Shown: piece after piece, positions 1 to 13,141 of the stretch
Numbering within the stretch: position 1 is the first letter of the stretch
How the letters are laid out: every line of letters begins with the position of its first letter
Assembly: GCF_050947335.1 (NCBI RefSeq)
Contig: NW_027473318.1
Span: 3,038,001 to 3,102,000, forward strand
Source of the DNA: Megachile rotundata
Taxonomy: Eukaryota; Arthropoda; Insecta; Hymenoptera; Megachilidae
Reading direction: 5' to 3'
DNA length: 64,000 bases
The notes under the pieces: generated by a model
Database searches by the model: none
Seen by the model: the letters and a program-made list of their open reading frames with translations, nothing else
Told to the model about the DNA's origin: nothing
Program-made: the position numbers and the translations under genes

Positions 1-4
1 GATT

Positions 5-1128
5 TTATGATTGTGATTGTATGATTGTGATTGTATGATTGCGATTGTATGATTGCGATTGTATGAATGCGATTGTATGATTGTGATTGCATAATTGTGA
101 TTGTATGATTGTGATTGTATGATTGTGATTGTATGATTGTGATTGTATGATTGTGGTTGTATGATTGTGATTGTATGATTGTGAAAGTATGATTGTGATT
201 GTATGATTGTGTTTGTATGATTGTGATTGTATGATTGTGATTGTATGAGTGTGATTGACTGATTGTGGTTGTGCGATTGTGATTGTACGATTGTGATTGT
301 ACGATTGTGATTGTATGATTGTGATTGTATGATTATGATTGTATGATTGTGATTGCATGATTGTGATTGTATGATTGTGATTGCATGATTTTGAATGTAT
401 GATTCTGATTGTATGATTGTCATTGTATGATTGTGATTGTATGATTGTGAGTGTATGATTGTGATTATATGATTGTGATTGTATGATTGTGATAGTATGA
501 TTGTGATTGTATGATTGTGATTGCATGATTGTGATTGTATAATTGCAATTGTATGATTGTGATTGTATGATTATGATTTTATGATTGTGATTGCATGATT
601 GTGATTGTATGGTTGTGATTGTATGATTGTGATTGTATGATTGTGACAGTATGATTGTGATTGTATGATTGTGATTGTATGATTGTGATTGTATGATTGT
701 GATTGTATGATTGTATTTGGGAGATTGTATTTGGGAGATTGTATTTGGGAGATTGTAATTGTATGATTGTGAAAGTATGATTGTGATTGTATGATTGTGT
801 TTGTATGATTGTGATTGTATGATTGTGATTGTATGAGTGTGATTGACTGATTGTGGTTGTGCGATTGTGATTGTACGATTGTGATTGTACGATTGTGATT
901 GTATGATTGTGATTGTATGATTGTGATTGTATGATTATGATTGTATGATTGTGATTGCATGATTGTGATTGTATGATTGTGATTGCATGATTTTGAATGT
1001 ATGATTCTGATTGTATGATTGTGATTGTATGATTGTGATTGTATGATTGTGAGTGTATGATTGTGATTATATGATTGTGATTGTATGATTGTGATAGTAT
1101 GATTGTGATTGTATGATTGTGATTGCAT
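5..1128. repeat. 588-602 bp tandem duplication at the left edge
   Basis: Two adjacent blocks share the same order of diagnostic variants: gattgtgaaagtat, gattgtgtttgtat, gagtgtgattgact, gattgtggttgtgc, two gattgtgattgtac units, then gattttgaatgtat and gattctgattgtat. The gagtgtgattgact unit is at 247 and 835 (588 bp apart). The right ends of the two blocks, at 526 and 1128, are 602 bp apart. The difference is one 14-bp unit gained or lost between copies. The same cassette returns near 3.68, 7.0, 10.74, 20.39, 42.37, 48.5, 53.8, 58.3 and 63.6 kb. Confidence 0.8.
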
Positions 1129-1296
1129 GATTGTGATTGTATGATTGTAATTGTATGATTGTGATTGTATGATTATGATTTTATGATTGTGATTGCATGA
1201 TTGTGATTGTATGGTTGTGATTGTATGATTGTGATTGTATGATTGTGACAGTATGATTGTGATTGTATGATTGTGATTGTATGATTGTGATTGTAT

Positions 1297-1366
1297 GATT
1301 GTATTTGGGAGATTGTATTTCGGAGATTGTATTTGGGAGATTGTATTTGGGAGATTGTATTTGGGA
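1297..1366. repeat. Five-unit GGG cluster
   Basis: Five consecutive 14-bp units of the gattgtatttggga type; the second is gattgtatttcgga. Followed by gattgtaattgtat, alternating gcg/gtg units and the 13-bp gattgtgatgtat. Shorter versions (2 to 4 units) of the same cluster are scattered over the whole window. Confidence 0.9.
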
Positions 1367-1603
1367 GATTGTAATTGTATGATTGCGATTGTATGATTGT
1401 GATTGTATGATTGCGATTGTATGATTGTGATTGTATGATTGTGATGTATGATTGTAATTGTATGATTATGATTGTATGATTGTGATTGTATGATTGTGAT
1501 TGTATGATTGTATTTGGGAGATTGTATTTGGGAGATTGTAATTGTATGATTGCGATTGTATGATTGTGATTGTATGATTGCGATTGTATGATTGTGATTG
1601 TAT

Positions 1604-2525
1604 GATTGTGATGTATAATAGTAATTGTATGATTATGATTGTATGATTGTGATTGTATGATTGTCATGGTATGATTGTGATGGTATGATTGTGATTGTAT
1701 GATTGCGATCGTATGAGTGTGATTGTATGATTATGATTGTATGATTGTGATTGTATGATTGCGATTGTATGATTGTGATTGTATGTTTATGATTGTATTT
1801 TTGTGATTTTATGATTGTGATTGTATGATTGTGATTGTATGATTGTGATTGTATGATTGCGATTGTATGAATGCGATTGTATGATTGTGGTTGCATAATT
1901 GTGATTGTATGATTGTGATTGTATGATTGTGATTGTATGATTGTGATTGTATGATTGTGATTGTATGATTGTGATTGTATGAATGCGATTGTATGATTGT
2001 GATTGCATAATTGTGATTGTATGATTGTGATTGTAAGATTGCGATTGTATGATTGTGATTGTATGATTGTGATGTATGATTGTAATTGTATGATTATGAT
2101 TGTATGATTGTGATTGTATGATTGTCATGGTATGATTGTGATGGTATGATTGTGATTGTATGATTGCGATCGTATGATTCTGATTGTATGATTATGGTTG
2201 TATGATTGTGATTGTATGATTGCGATTGTATGATTGTGATTGTATGTTTATGATTGTATTTTTGTGATTTTATGATTGTGATTGTATGATTGTGATTGTA
2301 TGATTGTGATTGTATGATTGCGATTGTATGAATGCGATTGTATGATTGTGATTGCATAATTGTGATTGTATGATTGTGATTGTATGATTGTGATTGTATG
2401 ATTGTGATTGTATGATTGTGGTTGTATGATTGTGATTGTATGAATGCGATTGTATGATTGTGATTGCATAATTGTGATTGTATGATTGTGATTGTATGAT
2501 TGTGATTGTATGATTGTGATTGTAT
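1604..2525. repeat. 461-bp tandem duplication (two copies)
   Basis: The block starting with the 13-bp unit at 1604 is repeated from 2065, an offset of 461 bp (32 units of 14 plus one of 13). Both copies carry the gtcatgg/gtgatgg/gcgatcg triplet and the T-rich 28-bp double unit (starts 1785 and 2246). The left copy has a private variant, aatagtaattgtat, just after its 13-bp unit, and a gagtgtgattgtat where the right copy has gattctgattgtat. The copies have therefore diverged somewhat. Confidence 0.8.
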
Positions 2526-3251
2526 GTTTGCGATTGTATGATTGTGATGTTATGATTGTGATTGTATGATTGTGATTGTATGATTGTGATTGTATGAGTG
2601 TGATTGTCTGATTGTGGTTGTGCGTTTGTGATTGTACGATTGTGAATGTACGATTGTGATTGTATGATTGTGGTTGTATAAATATGATTGTATGATTGTG
2701 ATTGCATGATTGTGATTGTATGATTGTGATTGTATGATTGTGATTGTATGATTGTGATTGTATGATTGTGATTGTCTGATTGTGGTTGTGCGATTGTGAT
2801 TGTATGATTGTGATTCTGTGATTGTGATTGTATGATTGTGATTGTATGATTGTGATTGTATGATTGTATTTGGGAGATTGTATTTGGGAGATTGTATTTG
2901 GGAGATTGTAATTGTATGATTGCGATTGTATGATTGTGATTGTATGATTGCGACTGTATGATTGTGATTGTATGATTGTGATGTATGATTGTAATTGTAT
3001 GATTGCGATGTATGACTGTAATTGTATGATTGCGATTGTATGATTGTGATTGTATGATTGTGATTGTATGATTGTGATAGTATGATTGTGATTGTATGAT
3101 TGTGACTGTATGATTGTGATTGTATGATTGTATTTGGGAGATTGTATTTGGGAAATTGTATTTGGGAGATTGTATTTGGGAGATTGTGACTGTATGATTG
3201 CGATTGTATGATTGTGATTGTATGATTGCGATTGTATGATTGTCATTGTAT

Positions 3252-6200
3252 GATTATGATTGTATTTTTGTGATTTTATGATTGTGATTGTATGATTGTG
3301 ATTGTATGATTGTGATTGTATGATTGCGATTGTATGAATGCGATTGTATGAATGTTATTGCATAATTGTGATTGTATGATTGTGATTGTATGATTGTGAT
3401 TGTATGATTGTGATTGTATGATTGTAATTGTATGATTATGATTGTATGATTGTGATTGTATGATTGAGATTCTATGATTGTGATTGTATGATTGCGATTG
3501 TATGATTGTCATTGTATGATTGTGATTGTATGATTGTGATTGTATGATTGTGATTGTATGATTGTGATTGTATGATTGTGATTGTATGATTGTGACTGTA
3601 TGATTGTGATTGTATGATTTTGAAAGTATGATTGTGATTGTATGATTGTGTTTGTATGATTGTGATTGTATGATTGTGATTGTATGAGTGTGATTGACTG
3701 ATTGTGGTTGTGCGATTGTGATTGTACGATTGTGATTGTACGATTGTGATTGTATGATTGTGATTGTATGATTATGATTGTATGATTGTGATTGCATGAT
3801 TGTGATTGTATGATTGTGATTGCATGATTTTGAATGTATGATTCTGATTGTATGATTGTGATTGTATGATTGTGAGTATATGATTGTGATTATATGATTG
3901 TGATTGTATGATTGTGATAGTATGATTGTGATTGTATGATTGTGATTGCATGATTGTGATTGTATGATTATAATTGTATGATTGTGATTGTATGATTATG
4001 ATTTTATGATTGTGATTGCATGATTGTGATTGTATGGTTGTGATTGTATGATTGTGATTGTATGATTGTGACAGTATGATTGTGATTGTATGATTGTGAT
4101 TGTATGATTGTGATTGTATGATTGTGATTGTATGATTGTGATTGTATGATTGTATTTGGGAGATTGTATTTGGGAGATTGTATTTGGGAGATTGTATTTG
4201 GGAGATTGTAATTGTATGATTGCGATTGTATGATTGTGATTGTATGATTGTGATGTATGATTGTAATTGTATGATTATGATTGTATGATTGTGATTGTAT
4301 GATTGTGATTGTATGATTGTGATTGTATGATTGTGATTGTATGATTGTATTTGGGAGATTGTATTTGGGAGATTGTAATTGTATGATTGCGATTGTATGA
4401 TTGTGATTGTATGATTGCGATTGTATGATTGTGATTGTATGATTGTGATGTATGATTGTAATTGTATGATTATGATTGTATGATTGTGATTGTATGATTG
4501 TCATGGTATGATTTTGATGGTATGATTGTGATTGTATGATTGCGATCGTATGATTGTGATTGTATGATTATGATTGTATGATTGTGATTGTATGATTGCG
4601 ATTGTATGATTGTGATTGTATGTTTATGATTGTATTTTTCCGATTTTATGATTGTGATTGTATGATTGTGATTGTATGATTGTGATTGTATGATTGCGAT
4701 TGTACGAATGCGATTGTATGATTGTGATTGCATAATTGTGATTGTATGATTGTGATTGTATGATTGTGATTGTATGATTGTGATTGTATGATTGCGATTG
4801 TACGAATGCGATTGTATGATTGTGATTGCATAATTGTGATTGTATGATTGTGATTGTATGATTGTGATTGTATGATTGTGATTGTATGATTGTGATTGTA
4901 TGATTGTGATTGTATGAATGCGATTGTATGATTGTGATTGCATAATTGTGATTGTATGATTGTGATTGTAAGATTGCGATTGTATGATTGTGATTGTATG
5001 ATTGTGATGTATGATTGTAATTGTATGATTATGATTGTATGATTGTGATTGTATGATTGTCATGGTATGATTGTGATGGTGTGATTGTGATTGTATGATT
5101 GCGATCGTATGATTCTGATTGTATGATTATGGTTGTATGATTGTGATTGTATGATTGCGATTGTATGATTGTGATTGTATGTTTATGATTGTATTTTTGT
5201 GATTTTATGATTGTGATTGTATGATTGTGATTGTATGATTGTGATTGTATGATTGCGATTGTATGAATGCGATTGTATGATTGTGATTGCATAATTGTGA
5301 TTGTATGATTGTGATTGTATGATTGTGATTGTATGATTGTGATTGTATGATTGTGGTTGTATGATTGTGATTGTATGAATGCGATTGTATGATTGTGATT
5401 GCATAATTGTGATTGTATGATTGTGATTGTATGATTGTGATTGTATGTTTGCGATTGTATGATTGTGATGTTATGATTGTGATTGTATGATTGTGATTGT
5501 ATGATTGTGATTGTATGAGTGTGATTGTCTGATTGTGGTTGTGCGTTTGTGATTGTACGATTGTGAATGTACGATTGTGATTGTATGATTGTGGTTGTAT
5601 GAATATGATTGTATGATTGTGATTGCATGATTGTGATTGTATGATTGTGATTGTATGATTGTGATTGTATGATTGTGATTGTATGATTGTGATTGTCTGA
5701 TTGTGGTTGTGCGATTGTGATTGTATGATTGTGATTCTGTGATTGTGATTGTATGATTGTGATTGTATGATTGTGATTGTATGATTGTGATTGTATGATT
5801 GTATTTGGGAGATTGTATTTGGGAGATTGTATTTGGGAGATTGTAACTGTATGATTGCGATTGTATGATTGTGATTGTATGATTGCGATTGTATGATTGT
5901 GATTGTATGATTGTGATGTATGATTGTAATTGTATGATTGCGATGTATGACTGTAATTGTATGATTGTGATTGTATGATTGTGATTGTATGATTGTGATT
6001 GTATGATTGTGATTGTGTGATTGTGATAGTATGATTGTGATTGTATGATTGTGACTGTATGATTGTGATTGTATGATTGTATTTGGGAGATTGAATTTGG
6101 GAGATTGTATTTGGGAGATTGTATTTGGGAGATTGTGACTGTATGATTGCGATTGTATGATTGTGATTGTATGATTGCGATTGTATGATTGCGGTTGTAT

Positions 6201-6562
6201 GATTGTGATGTATGATTGTAATTGTATGATTATGATTGTATGATTGTGATTGTATGATTGTGATTGTATGATTGTATTTGGGAGATCGTATTTGGGAGAT
6301 TGTATTTGGGAGATTGTAATTGTATGATTGCGATTGTATGATTGTGATTGTATGATTGCGATTGTATGATTGTGATTGTATGATTGTGATGTATGATTGT
6401 AATTGTATGATTATGATTGTATGATTGTGATTGTATGATTGTGATGGTATGATTGTGATGGTATGATTGTGATTGTATGATTGCGATCGTATGATTGTGA
6501 TTGTATGATTATGATTGTATGATTGTGATTGTATGATTGCGATTGTATGATTGTCATTGTAT
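3252..6562. repeat. 3.3-kb higher-order repeat, copy a
   Basis: This block starts at a T-rich double unit of the gattatg subtype and is followed at an offset of 3,311 bp by a block with the same variant order (copy b). The offset moves to 3,325, then 3,199, then 3,213 bp along the alignment; every step is a multiple of 14. Copy a carries the rare T-rich subtype with ttttccg (4622-4649), matched in copy b at 7821-7848. It also holds the gattgagattctat variant and a series of gattgtatttggga clusters. Confidence 0.75.
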
Positions 6563-9500
6563 GATTATGATTGTATTTTTGTGATTTTATGATTGTGATT
6601 GTATGATTGTGATTGTATGATTGTGATTGTATGATTGCGATTGTATGAATGCGATTGTATGAATGTTATTGCATAATTGTGGTTGTATGATTGTGATTGT
6701 ATGATTGTGATTGTATGATTGTGATTGTATGATTGTAATTGTATGATTATGATTGTATGATTGTGATTGTATGATTGAGATTCTATGATTGTGATTGTAT
6801 GATTGCGATTGTATGATTGTCATTGTATGATTGTGATTGTATGATTGTGATTGTATGATTGTGATTGTATGATTGTGATTGTATGATTGTGATTGTATGA
6901 TTGTGACTGTATGATTGTGATTGTATGATTTTGAAAGTATGATTGTGATTGTATGATTGTGTTTGTATGATTGTGATTGTATGATTGTGATTGTATGAGT
7001 GTGATTGACTGATTGTGGTTGTGCGATTGTGATTGTACGATTGTGATTGTACGATTGTGATTGTATGATTGTGATTGTATGATTATGATTGTATGATTGT
7101 GATTGCATGATTGTGATTGTATGATTGTGATTGCATGATTTTGAATGTATGATTCTGATTGTATGATTGTGATTGTATGATTGTGATTGTATGATTGTGA
7201 GTGTATGATTGTGATTATATGATTGTGATTGTATGATTGTGATAGTATGATTGTGATTGTATGATTGTGATTGCATGATTGTGATTGTATGATTATAATT
7301 GTATGATTGTGATTGTATGATTATGATTTTATGATTGTGATTGCATGATTGTGATTGTATGGTTGTGATTGTATGATTGTGATTGTATGATTGTGACAGT
7401 ATGATTGTGATTGTATGATTGTGATTGTATGATTGTGATGTATGATTGTAATTGTATGATTATGATTGTATGATTGTGATTGTATGATTGTGATTGTATG
7501 ATTGTGATTGTATGATTGTGATTGTATGATTGTGATTGTATGATTGTATTTGGGAGATTGTATTTGGGAGATTGTAATTGTATGATTGCGATTGTATGAT
7601 TGTGATTGTATGATTGCGATTGTATGATTGTGATTGTATGATTGTGATGTATGATTGTAATTGTATGATTATGATTGTATGATTGTGATTGTATGATTGT
7701 CATGGTATGATTTTGATGGTATGATTGTGATTGTATGATTGCGATCGTATGATTGTGATTGTATGATTATGATTGTATGATTGTGATTGTATGATTGCGA
7801 TTGTATGATTGTGATTGTATGTTTATGATTGTATTTTTCCGATTTTATGATTGTGATTGTATGATTGTGATTGTATGATTGTGATTGTATGATTGCGATT
7901 GTACGAATGCGATTGTATGATTGTGATTGCATAATTGTGATTGTATGATTGTGATTGTATGATTGTGATTGTATGATTGTGATTGTATGATTGCGATTGT
8001 ACGAATGCGATTGTATGATTGTGATTGCATAATTGTGATTGTATGATTGTGATTGTATGATTGTGATTGTATGATTGTGATTGTATGATTGTGATTGTAT
8101 GATTGTGATTGTATGATTGTGATTGTATGAATGCGATTGTATGATTGTGATTGCATAATTGTGATTGTATGATTGTGATTGTATGATTGCGATTGTATGA
8201 TTGTGATTGTATGATTGTGATGTATGATTGTAATTGTATGATTATGATTGTATGATTGTGATTGTATGATTGTCATGGTATGATTGTGATGGTATGATTG
8301 TGATTGTATGATTGCGATCGTATGATTCTGATTGTATGATTATGGTTGTATGATTGTGATTGTATGATTGCGATTGTATGATTGTGATTGTATGTTTATG
8401 ATTGTATTTTTGTGATTTTATGATTGTGATTGTATGATTGTGATTGTATGATTGTGATTGTATGATTGCGATTGTATGAATGCGATTGTATGATTGTGAT
8501 TGCATAATTGTGATTGTATGATTGTGATTGTATGATTGTGATTGTATGATTGTGATTGTATGATTGTGGTTGTATGATTGTGATTGTATGAATGCGATTG
8601 TATGATTGTGATTGGATAATTGTGATTGTATGATTGTGATTGTATGATTGTGATTGTATGTTTGCGATTGTATGATTGTGATGTTATGATTGTGATTGTA
8701 TGATTGTGATTGTATGAGTGTGATTGTCTGATTGTGGTTGTGCGTTTGTGATTGTACGATTGTGAATGTACGATTGTGATTGTATGATTGTGGTTGTATG
8801 AATATGATTGTATGATTGTGATTGCATGATTGTGATTGTATGATTGTGATTGTATGATTGTGATTGTATGATTGTGATTGTATGTTCGTGATTGTATGAT
8901 TGTGATTGTATGAATGCGATTGTATGATTGTGATTGCATAATTGTGATTGTATGATTGTGATTGTATGATTACGATTGTATGATTGTGATTGTATGATTG
9001 TGATGTATGATTGTAATTGTATGATTATGATTGTATGATTGTGATTGTATGATTGTCATGGTATGATTGTGATGGTATGATTGTGATTGTATGATTGCGA
9101 TCGTATGATTCTGATTGTATGATTATGGTTGTATGATTGTGATTGTATGATTGCGATTGTATGATTGTGATTGTATGTTTATGATTGTATTTTTGTGATT
9201 TTATGATTGTGATTTTATGATTGTGATTGTATGATTGTGATTGTATGATTGCGATTGTATGAATGCGATTGTATGATTGTGATTGCATAATTGTGATTGT
9301 ATGATTGTGATTGTATGATTGTGATTGTATGATTGTGGTTGTATGATTGTGATTGTATGAATGCGATTGTATGATTGTGATTGCATAATTGTGATTGTAT
9401 GATTGTGATTGTATGTTTGCGATTGTATGATTGTGATGTTATGATTGTGATTGTATGATTGTGATTGTATGAGTGTGATTGTCTGATTGTGGTTGTGCGT

Positions 9501-10266
9501 TTGTGATTGTACGATTGTGAATGTACGATTGTGATTGTATGATTGTGGTTGTATGAATATGATTGTATGATTGTGATTGCATGATTGTGATTGTATGATT
9601 GTGATTGTATGATTGTGATTGTATGATTGTGATTGTATGATTGTGATTGTCTGATTGTGGTTGTGCGATTGTGATTGTATGATTGTGATTCTGTGATTGT
9701 GATTGTATGATTGTGATTGTATGATTGTGATTGTATGATTGTATTTGGGAGATTGTATTTGGGAGATTGTGTTTGGGAGATTGTAATTGTATGATTGCGA
9801 TTGTATGATTGTGATTGTATGATTGCGATTGTATGATTGTGATTGTATGATTGTGATGTATGATTGTAATTGTATGATTGCGATGTATGACTGTAATTGT
9901 ATGATTGTGATTGTATGATTGTGATTGTATGATTGTGATTGTATGATTGTGATTGTATGATTGTGATAGTATGATTGTGATTGTATGATTGTGACTGTAT
10001 GATTGTGATTGTATGATTGTATTTGGGAGATTGTATTTGGGAGATTGTATTTGGGAGATTGTATTTGGGAGATTGTAATTGTATGATTGCGATTGTATGA
10101 TTGTGATTGTATGATTGCGATTGTATGATTGTGATTGTACGATTGTGATGGTATGATTGTGATGGTATGATTGTGATTGTATGATTGCGATCGTATGATT
10201 GTGATTGTATGATTATGATTGTATGATTGTGATTGTATGATTGCGATTGTATGATTGTCATTGTAT
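6563..10266. repeat. 3.3-kb higher-order repeat, copy b (enlarged)
   Basis: Matches copy a from its gattatg-type T-rich double unit onward, including the ttttccg marker at 7821. It is longer (3,704 bp to the next gattatg-type marker at 10267), in part because it contains a 783-bp internal duplication of the triplet/T-rich cassette (T-rich starts 8394 and 9177). It also forms the left part of the first 9.6-kb repeat, so the two HOR levels overlap. Confidence 0.65.
8242..9807. repeat. 783-bp tandem duplication
   Basis: Two consecutive blocks 783 bp apart (55 units of 14 plus one of 13) both carry the triplet and a T-rich double unit (8394 and 9177). The second copy has an extra gattgtgattttat unit just after the T-rich unit. 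The same pair is present in copy 2 of the 9.6-kb HOR (T-rich starts 18019 and 18802), so the 783-bp event predates the 9.6-kb duplication. In copy 2 the gattgtgattttat unit is further repeated near 18830-18855, giving the 28-bp offset shift. Confidence 0.75.
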
Positions 10267-10672
10267 GATTATGATTGTATTTTTGTGATTTTATGATTGT
10301 GATTGTATGATTGTGATTGTATGATTGTGATTGTATGATTGCGATTGTATGAATGCGATTGTATGAATGTTATTGCATAATTGTGATTGTATGATTGTGA
10401 TTGTATGATTGTGATTGTATGATTGTAATTGTATGATTATGATTGTATGATTGTGATTGTATGATTGAGATTCTATGATTGTGATTGTATGATTGCGATT
10501 GTATGATTGTCATTGTATGATTGTGATTGTATGATTGTGATTGTATGATTGTGATTGTATGATTGTGATTGTATGATTCTGATTGTATGATTGTGATTGT
10601 ATGATTGTGATTGTATGATTGTGATTGTATGATTGTGATTGTATGATTGTGATTGTATGATTGTGATTGTAT

Positions 10673-10725
10673 GATTGTGAAATATGATTGTGATTGTATG
10701 ATTGTGTTTGTATGATTGATTGTAT
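10673..10725. repeat. Compensating short units: 13 bp then 12 bp
   Basis: Unit 10673-10685 is gattgtgaaatat (13 bp). Two normal-length units follow, then 10714-10725 is gattgattgtat (12 bp, one GT dinucleotide lost). The total loss is 3 bp, so the phase changes by a multiple of three. Copy 2 has the same pair at 20326-20338 and 20367-20378. Related cassettes near 835 and 48.5 kb keep full-length gattgtgaaagtat and gattgtgattgtat, so the losses are derived. Confidence 0.85.
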
Positions 10726-11173
10726 GATTGTGATTGTATGAGTGTGATTGACTGATTGTGGTTGTGCGATTGTGATTGTACGATTGTGATTGTACGATTG
10801 TGATTGTATGATTGTGATTGTATGATTATGATTGTATGATTGTGATTGCATGATTGTGATTGTATGATTGTGATTGCATGATTTTGAATGTATGATTCTG
10901 ATTGTATGATTGTGATTGTATGATTGTGATTGTATGATTGTGAGTGTATGATTGTGATAGTATGATTGTGATTGTATGATTGTGATTGCATGATTGTGAT
11001 TGTATGATTGCAATTGTATGATTGTGATTGTATGATTATGATTTTATGATTGCGATTGCATGATTGTGATTATATGGTTGTGATTGTATGATTGTGATTG
11101 TATGATTGTGACAGTATGATTGTGATTGTATGATTGTGATTGTATGATTGTGATTGTATGATTGTGATTGTAT

Positions 11174-11243
11174 GATTGTATTTGGGAGATTGTATTTGGG
11201 AGATTGTATTTGGGAGATTGTATTTGGGAGATTGTATTTGGGA
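11174..11243. repeat. Five-unit GGG cluster
   Basis: Five perfect gattgtatttggga units, five GGG runs spaced 14 bp apart. The equivalent in copy 2 of the 9.6-kb HOR is at 20827. Confidence 0.92.
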
Positions 11244-11509
11244 GATTGTAATTGTATGATTGCGATTGTATGATTGTGATTGTATGATTGCGATTGTATG
11301 ATTGTGATTGTATGATTGTGATGTATGATTGTAATTGTATGATTATGATTGTATGATTGTGATAGTATGATTGTGATTGTATGATTGTATTTGGGAGATT
11401 GTATTTGGGAGATTGTAATTGTATGATTGCGATTGTATGATTGTGATTGTATGATTGCGATTGTATGATTGTGATTGTATGATTGTGATGTATGATTGTA
11501 ATTGTATGA

Positions 11510-12403
11510 TTATGATTGTATGATTGTGATTGTATGATTGTCATGGTATGATTGTGATGGTATGATTGTGATTGTATGATTGCGATCGTATGATTGTGAT
11601 TGTATGATTATGATTGTATGATTGTGATTGTATGATTGCGATTGTATGATTGTGATTGTATGTTTATGATTGTATTTTTGTGATTTTATGATTGTGATTG
11701 TATGATTGTGATTGTATGATTGTGATTGTATGATTGCGATTGTATGAATGCGATTGTATGATTGTGATTGCATAATTGTGATTGTATGATTGTGATTGTA
11801 TGATTGTGATTGTATGATTGTGATTGTATGATTGTGATTGTATGAATGCGATTGTATGATTGTGATTGCATAATTGTGATTGTATGATTGTGATTGTATG
11901 ATTGCGATTGTATGATTGTGATTGTATGAATGTGATGTATGATTGTAATTGTATGATTATGATTGTATGATTGTGATTGTATGATTGTCATGGTATGATT
12001 GTGATGGTATGATTGTGATTGTATGATTGCGATCGTATGATTCTGATTGTATGATTATGGTTGTATGATTGTGATTGTATGATTGCGATTGTATGATTGT
12101 GATTGTATGTTTATGATTGTATTTTTGTGATTTTATGATTGTGATTGTATGATTGTGATTGTATGATTGTGATTGTATGTTTGCGATTGTATGAATGCGA
12201 TTGTATGATTGTGATTGCATAATTGTGATTGTATGATTGTGATTGTATGATTGTGATTGTATGATTGTGATTGTATGATTGTGGTTGTATGATTGTGATT
12301 GTATGAATGCGATTGTATGATTGTGATTGCATAATTGTGATTGTATGATTGTGATTGTATGATTGTGATTGTATGTTTGCGATTGTATGATTGTGATGTT
12401 ATG
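11510..12403. repeat. 447-bp tandem pair, first locus
   Basis: Two adjacent 447-bp blocks (31 units of 14 plus one of 13) each carry a T-rich double unit, at 11662 and 12109. Each holds the triplet with gtcatgg, gtgatgg and gcgatcg, then gaatgcgattgtat, gattgtgattgcat and aattgtgattgtat. The second block uses gattctgattgtat and gattatggttgtat where the first has plainer units. The same 447-bp spacing returns at 16.2 and 24.7 kb. Confidence 0.8.
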
Positions 12404-13141
12404 ATTGTGATGTTATGATTGTGATTGTATGATTGTGATTGTATGAGTGTGATTGTCTGATTGTGGTTTTGCGTTTGTGATTGTACGATTGTGAATGTAC
12501 GATTGTGATTGTATGATTGTGGTTGTATGAATATGATTGTATGATTGTGATTGCATGATTGTGATTGTATGATTGTGATTGTATGATTGTGATTGTATGA
12601 TTGTGATTGTATGATTGTGATTGTCTGATTGTGGTTGTGCGATTGTGATTGTATGATTGTGATTCTGTGATTGTGATTGTATGATTGTGATTGTATGATT
12701 GTGATAGTATGATTGTGACTGTATGTTTGTGATTGTATGATTGTGATCGTACGATTGTGATTGTATGATTGTGATTGTATCATTGTGATAGTATGATTGT
12801 GATTGTATGACTGTGATTGTATGACTGTGATTGTATGATTGTGATTGTATGATTGTGATTGTATGATTGTGAAAGTATGATTGTGATTCTATGATTGTGA
12901 TTGTATGATTGTGATTGTATGATTGTGATTGTCTGATTGTGGTTGTGCGATTGTGATTGTACGATTGTGATTGTACGATTGTGATTGTATGATTGTGATT
13001 GTATGATTCTGATTGTATGATTGTGATTGCATGATTGTGACTGTATGATTGTATTTGGGAGATTGTATTTGGGAGATTGTATTTGAGAGATTGTAATTGT
13101 ATGATTGCTATTGTATGATTGTGATTGTATGATTGTGATTG

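Noticed and set aside
10267..10294. T-rich double unit as a transcription terminator or poly(A) signal
   Set aside because: There is no hairpin, no AATAAA and no gene upstream; it recurs 44 times as part of the HOR.
11174..11243. Strong G-quadruplex
   Set aside because: GGG runs are separated by 11-nt loops, longer than the usual limit of about 7; kept only as a weak possibility.
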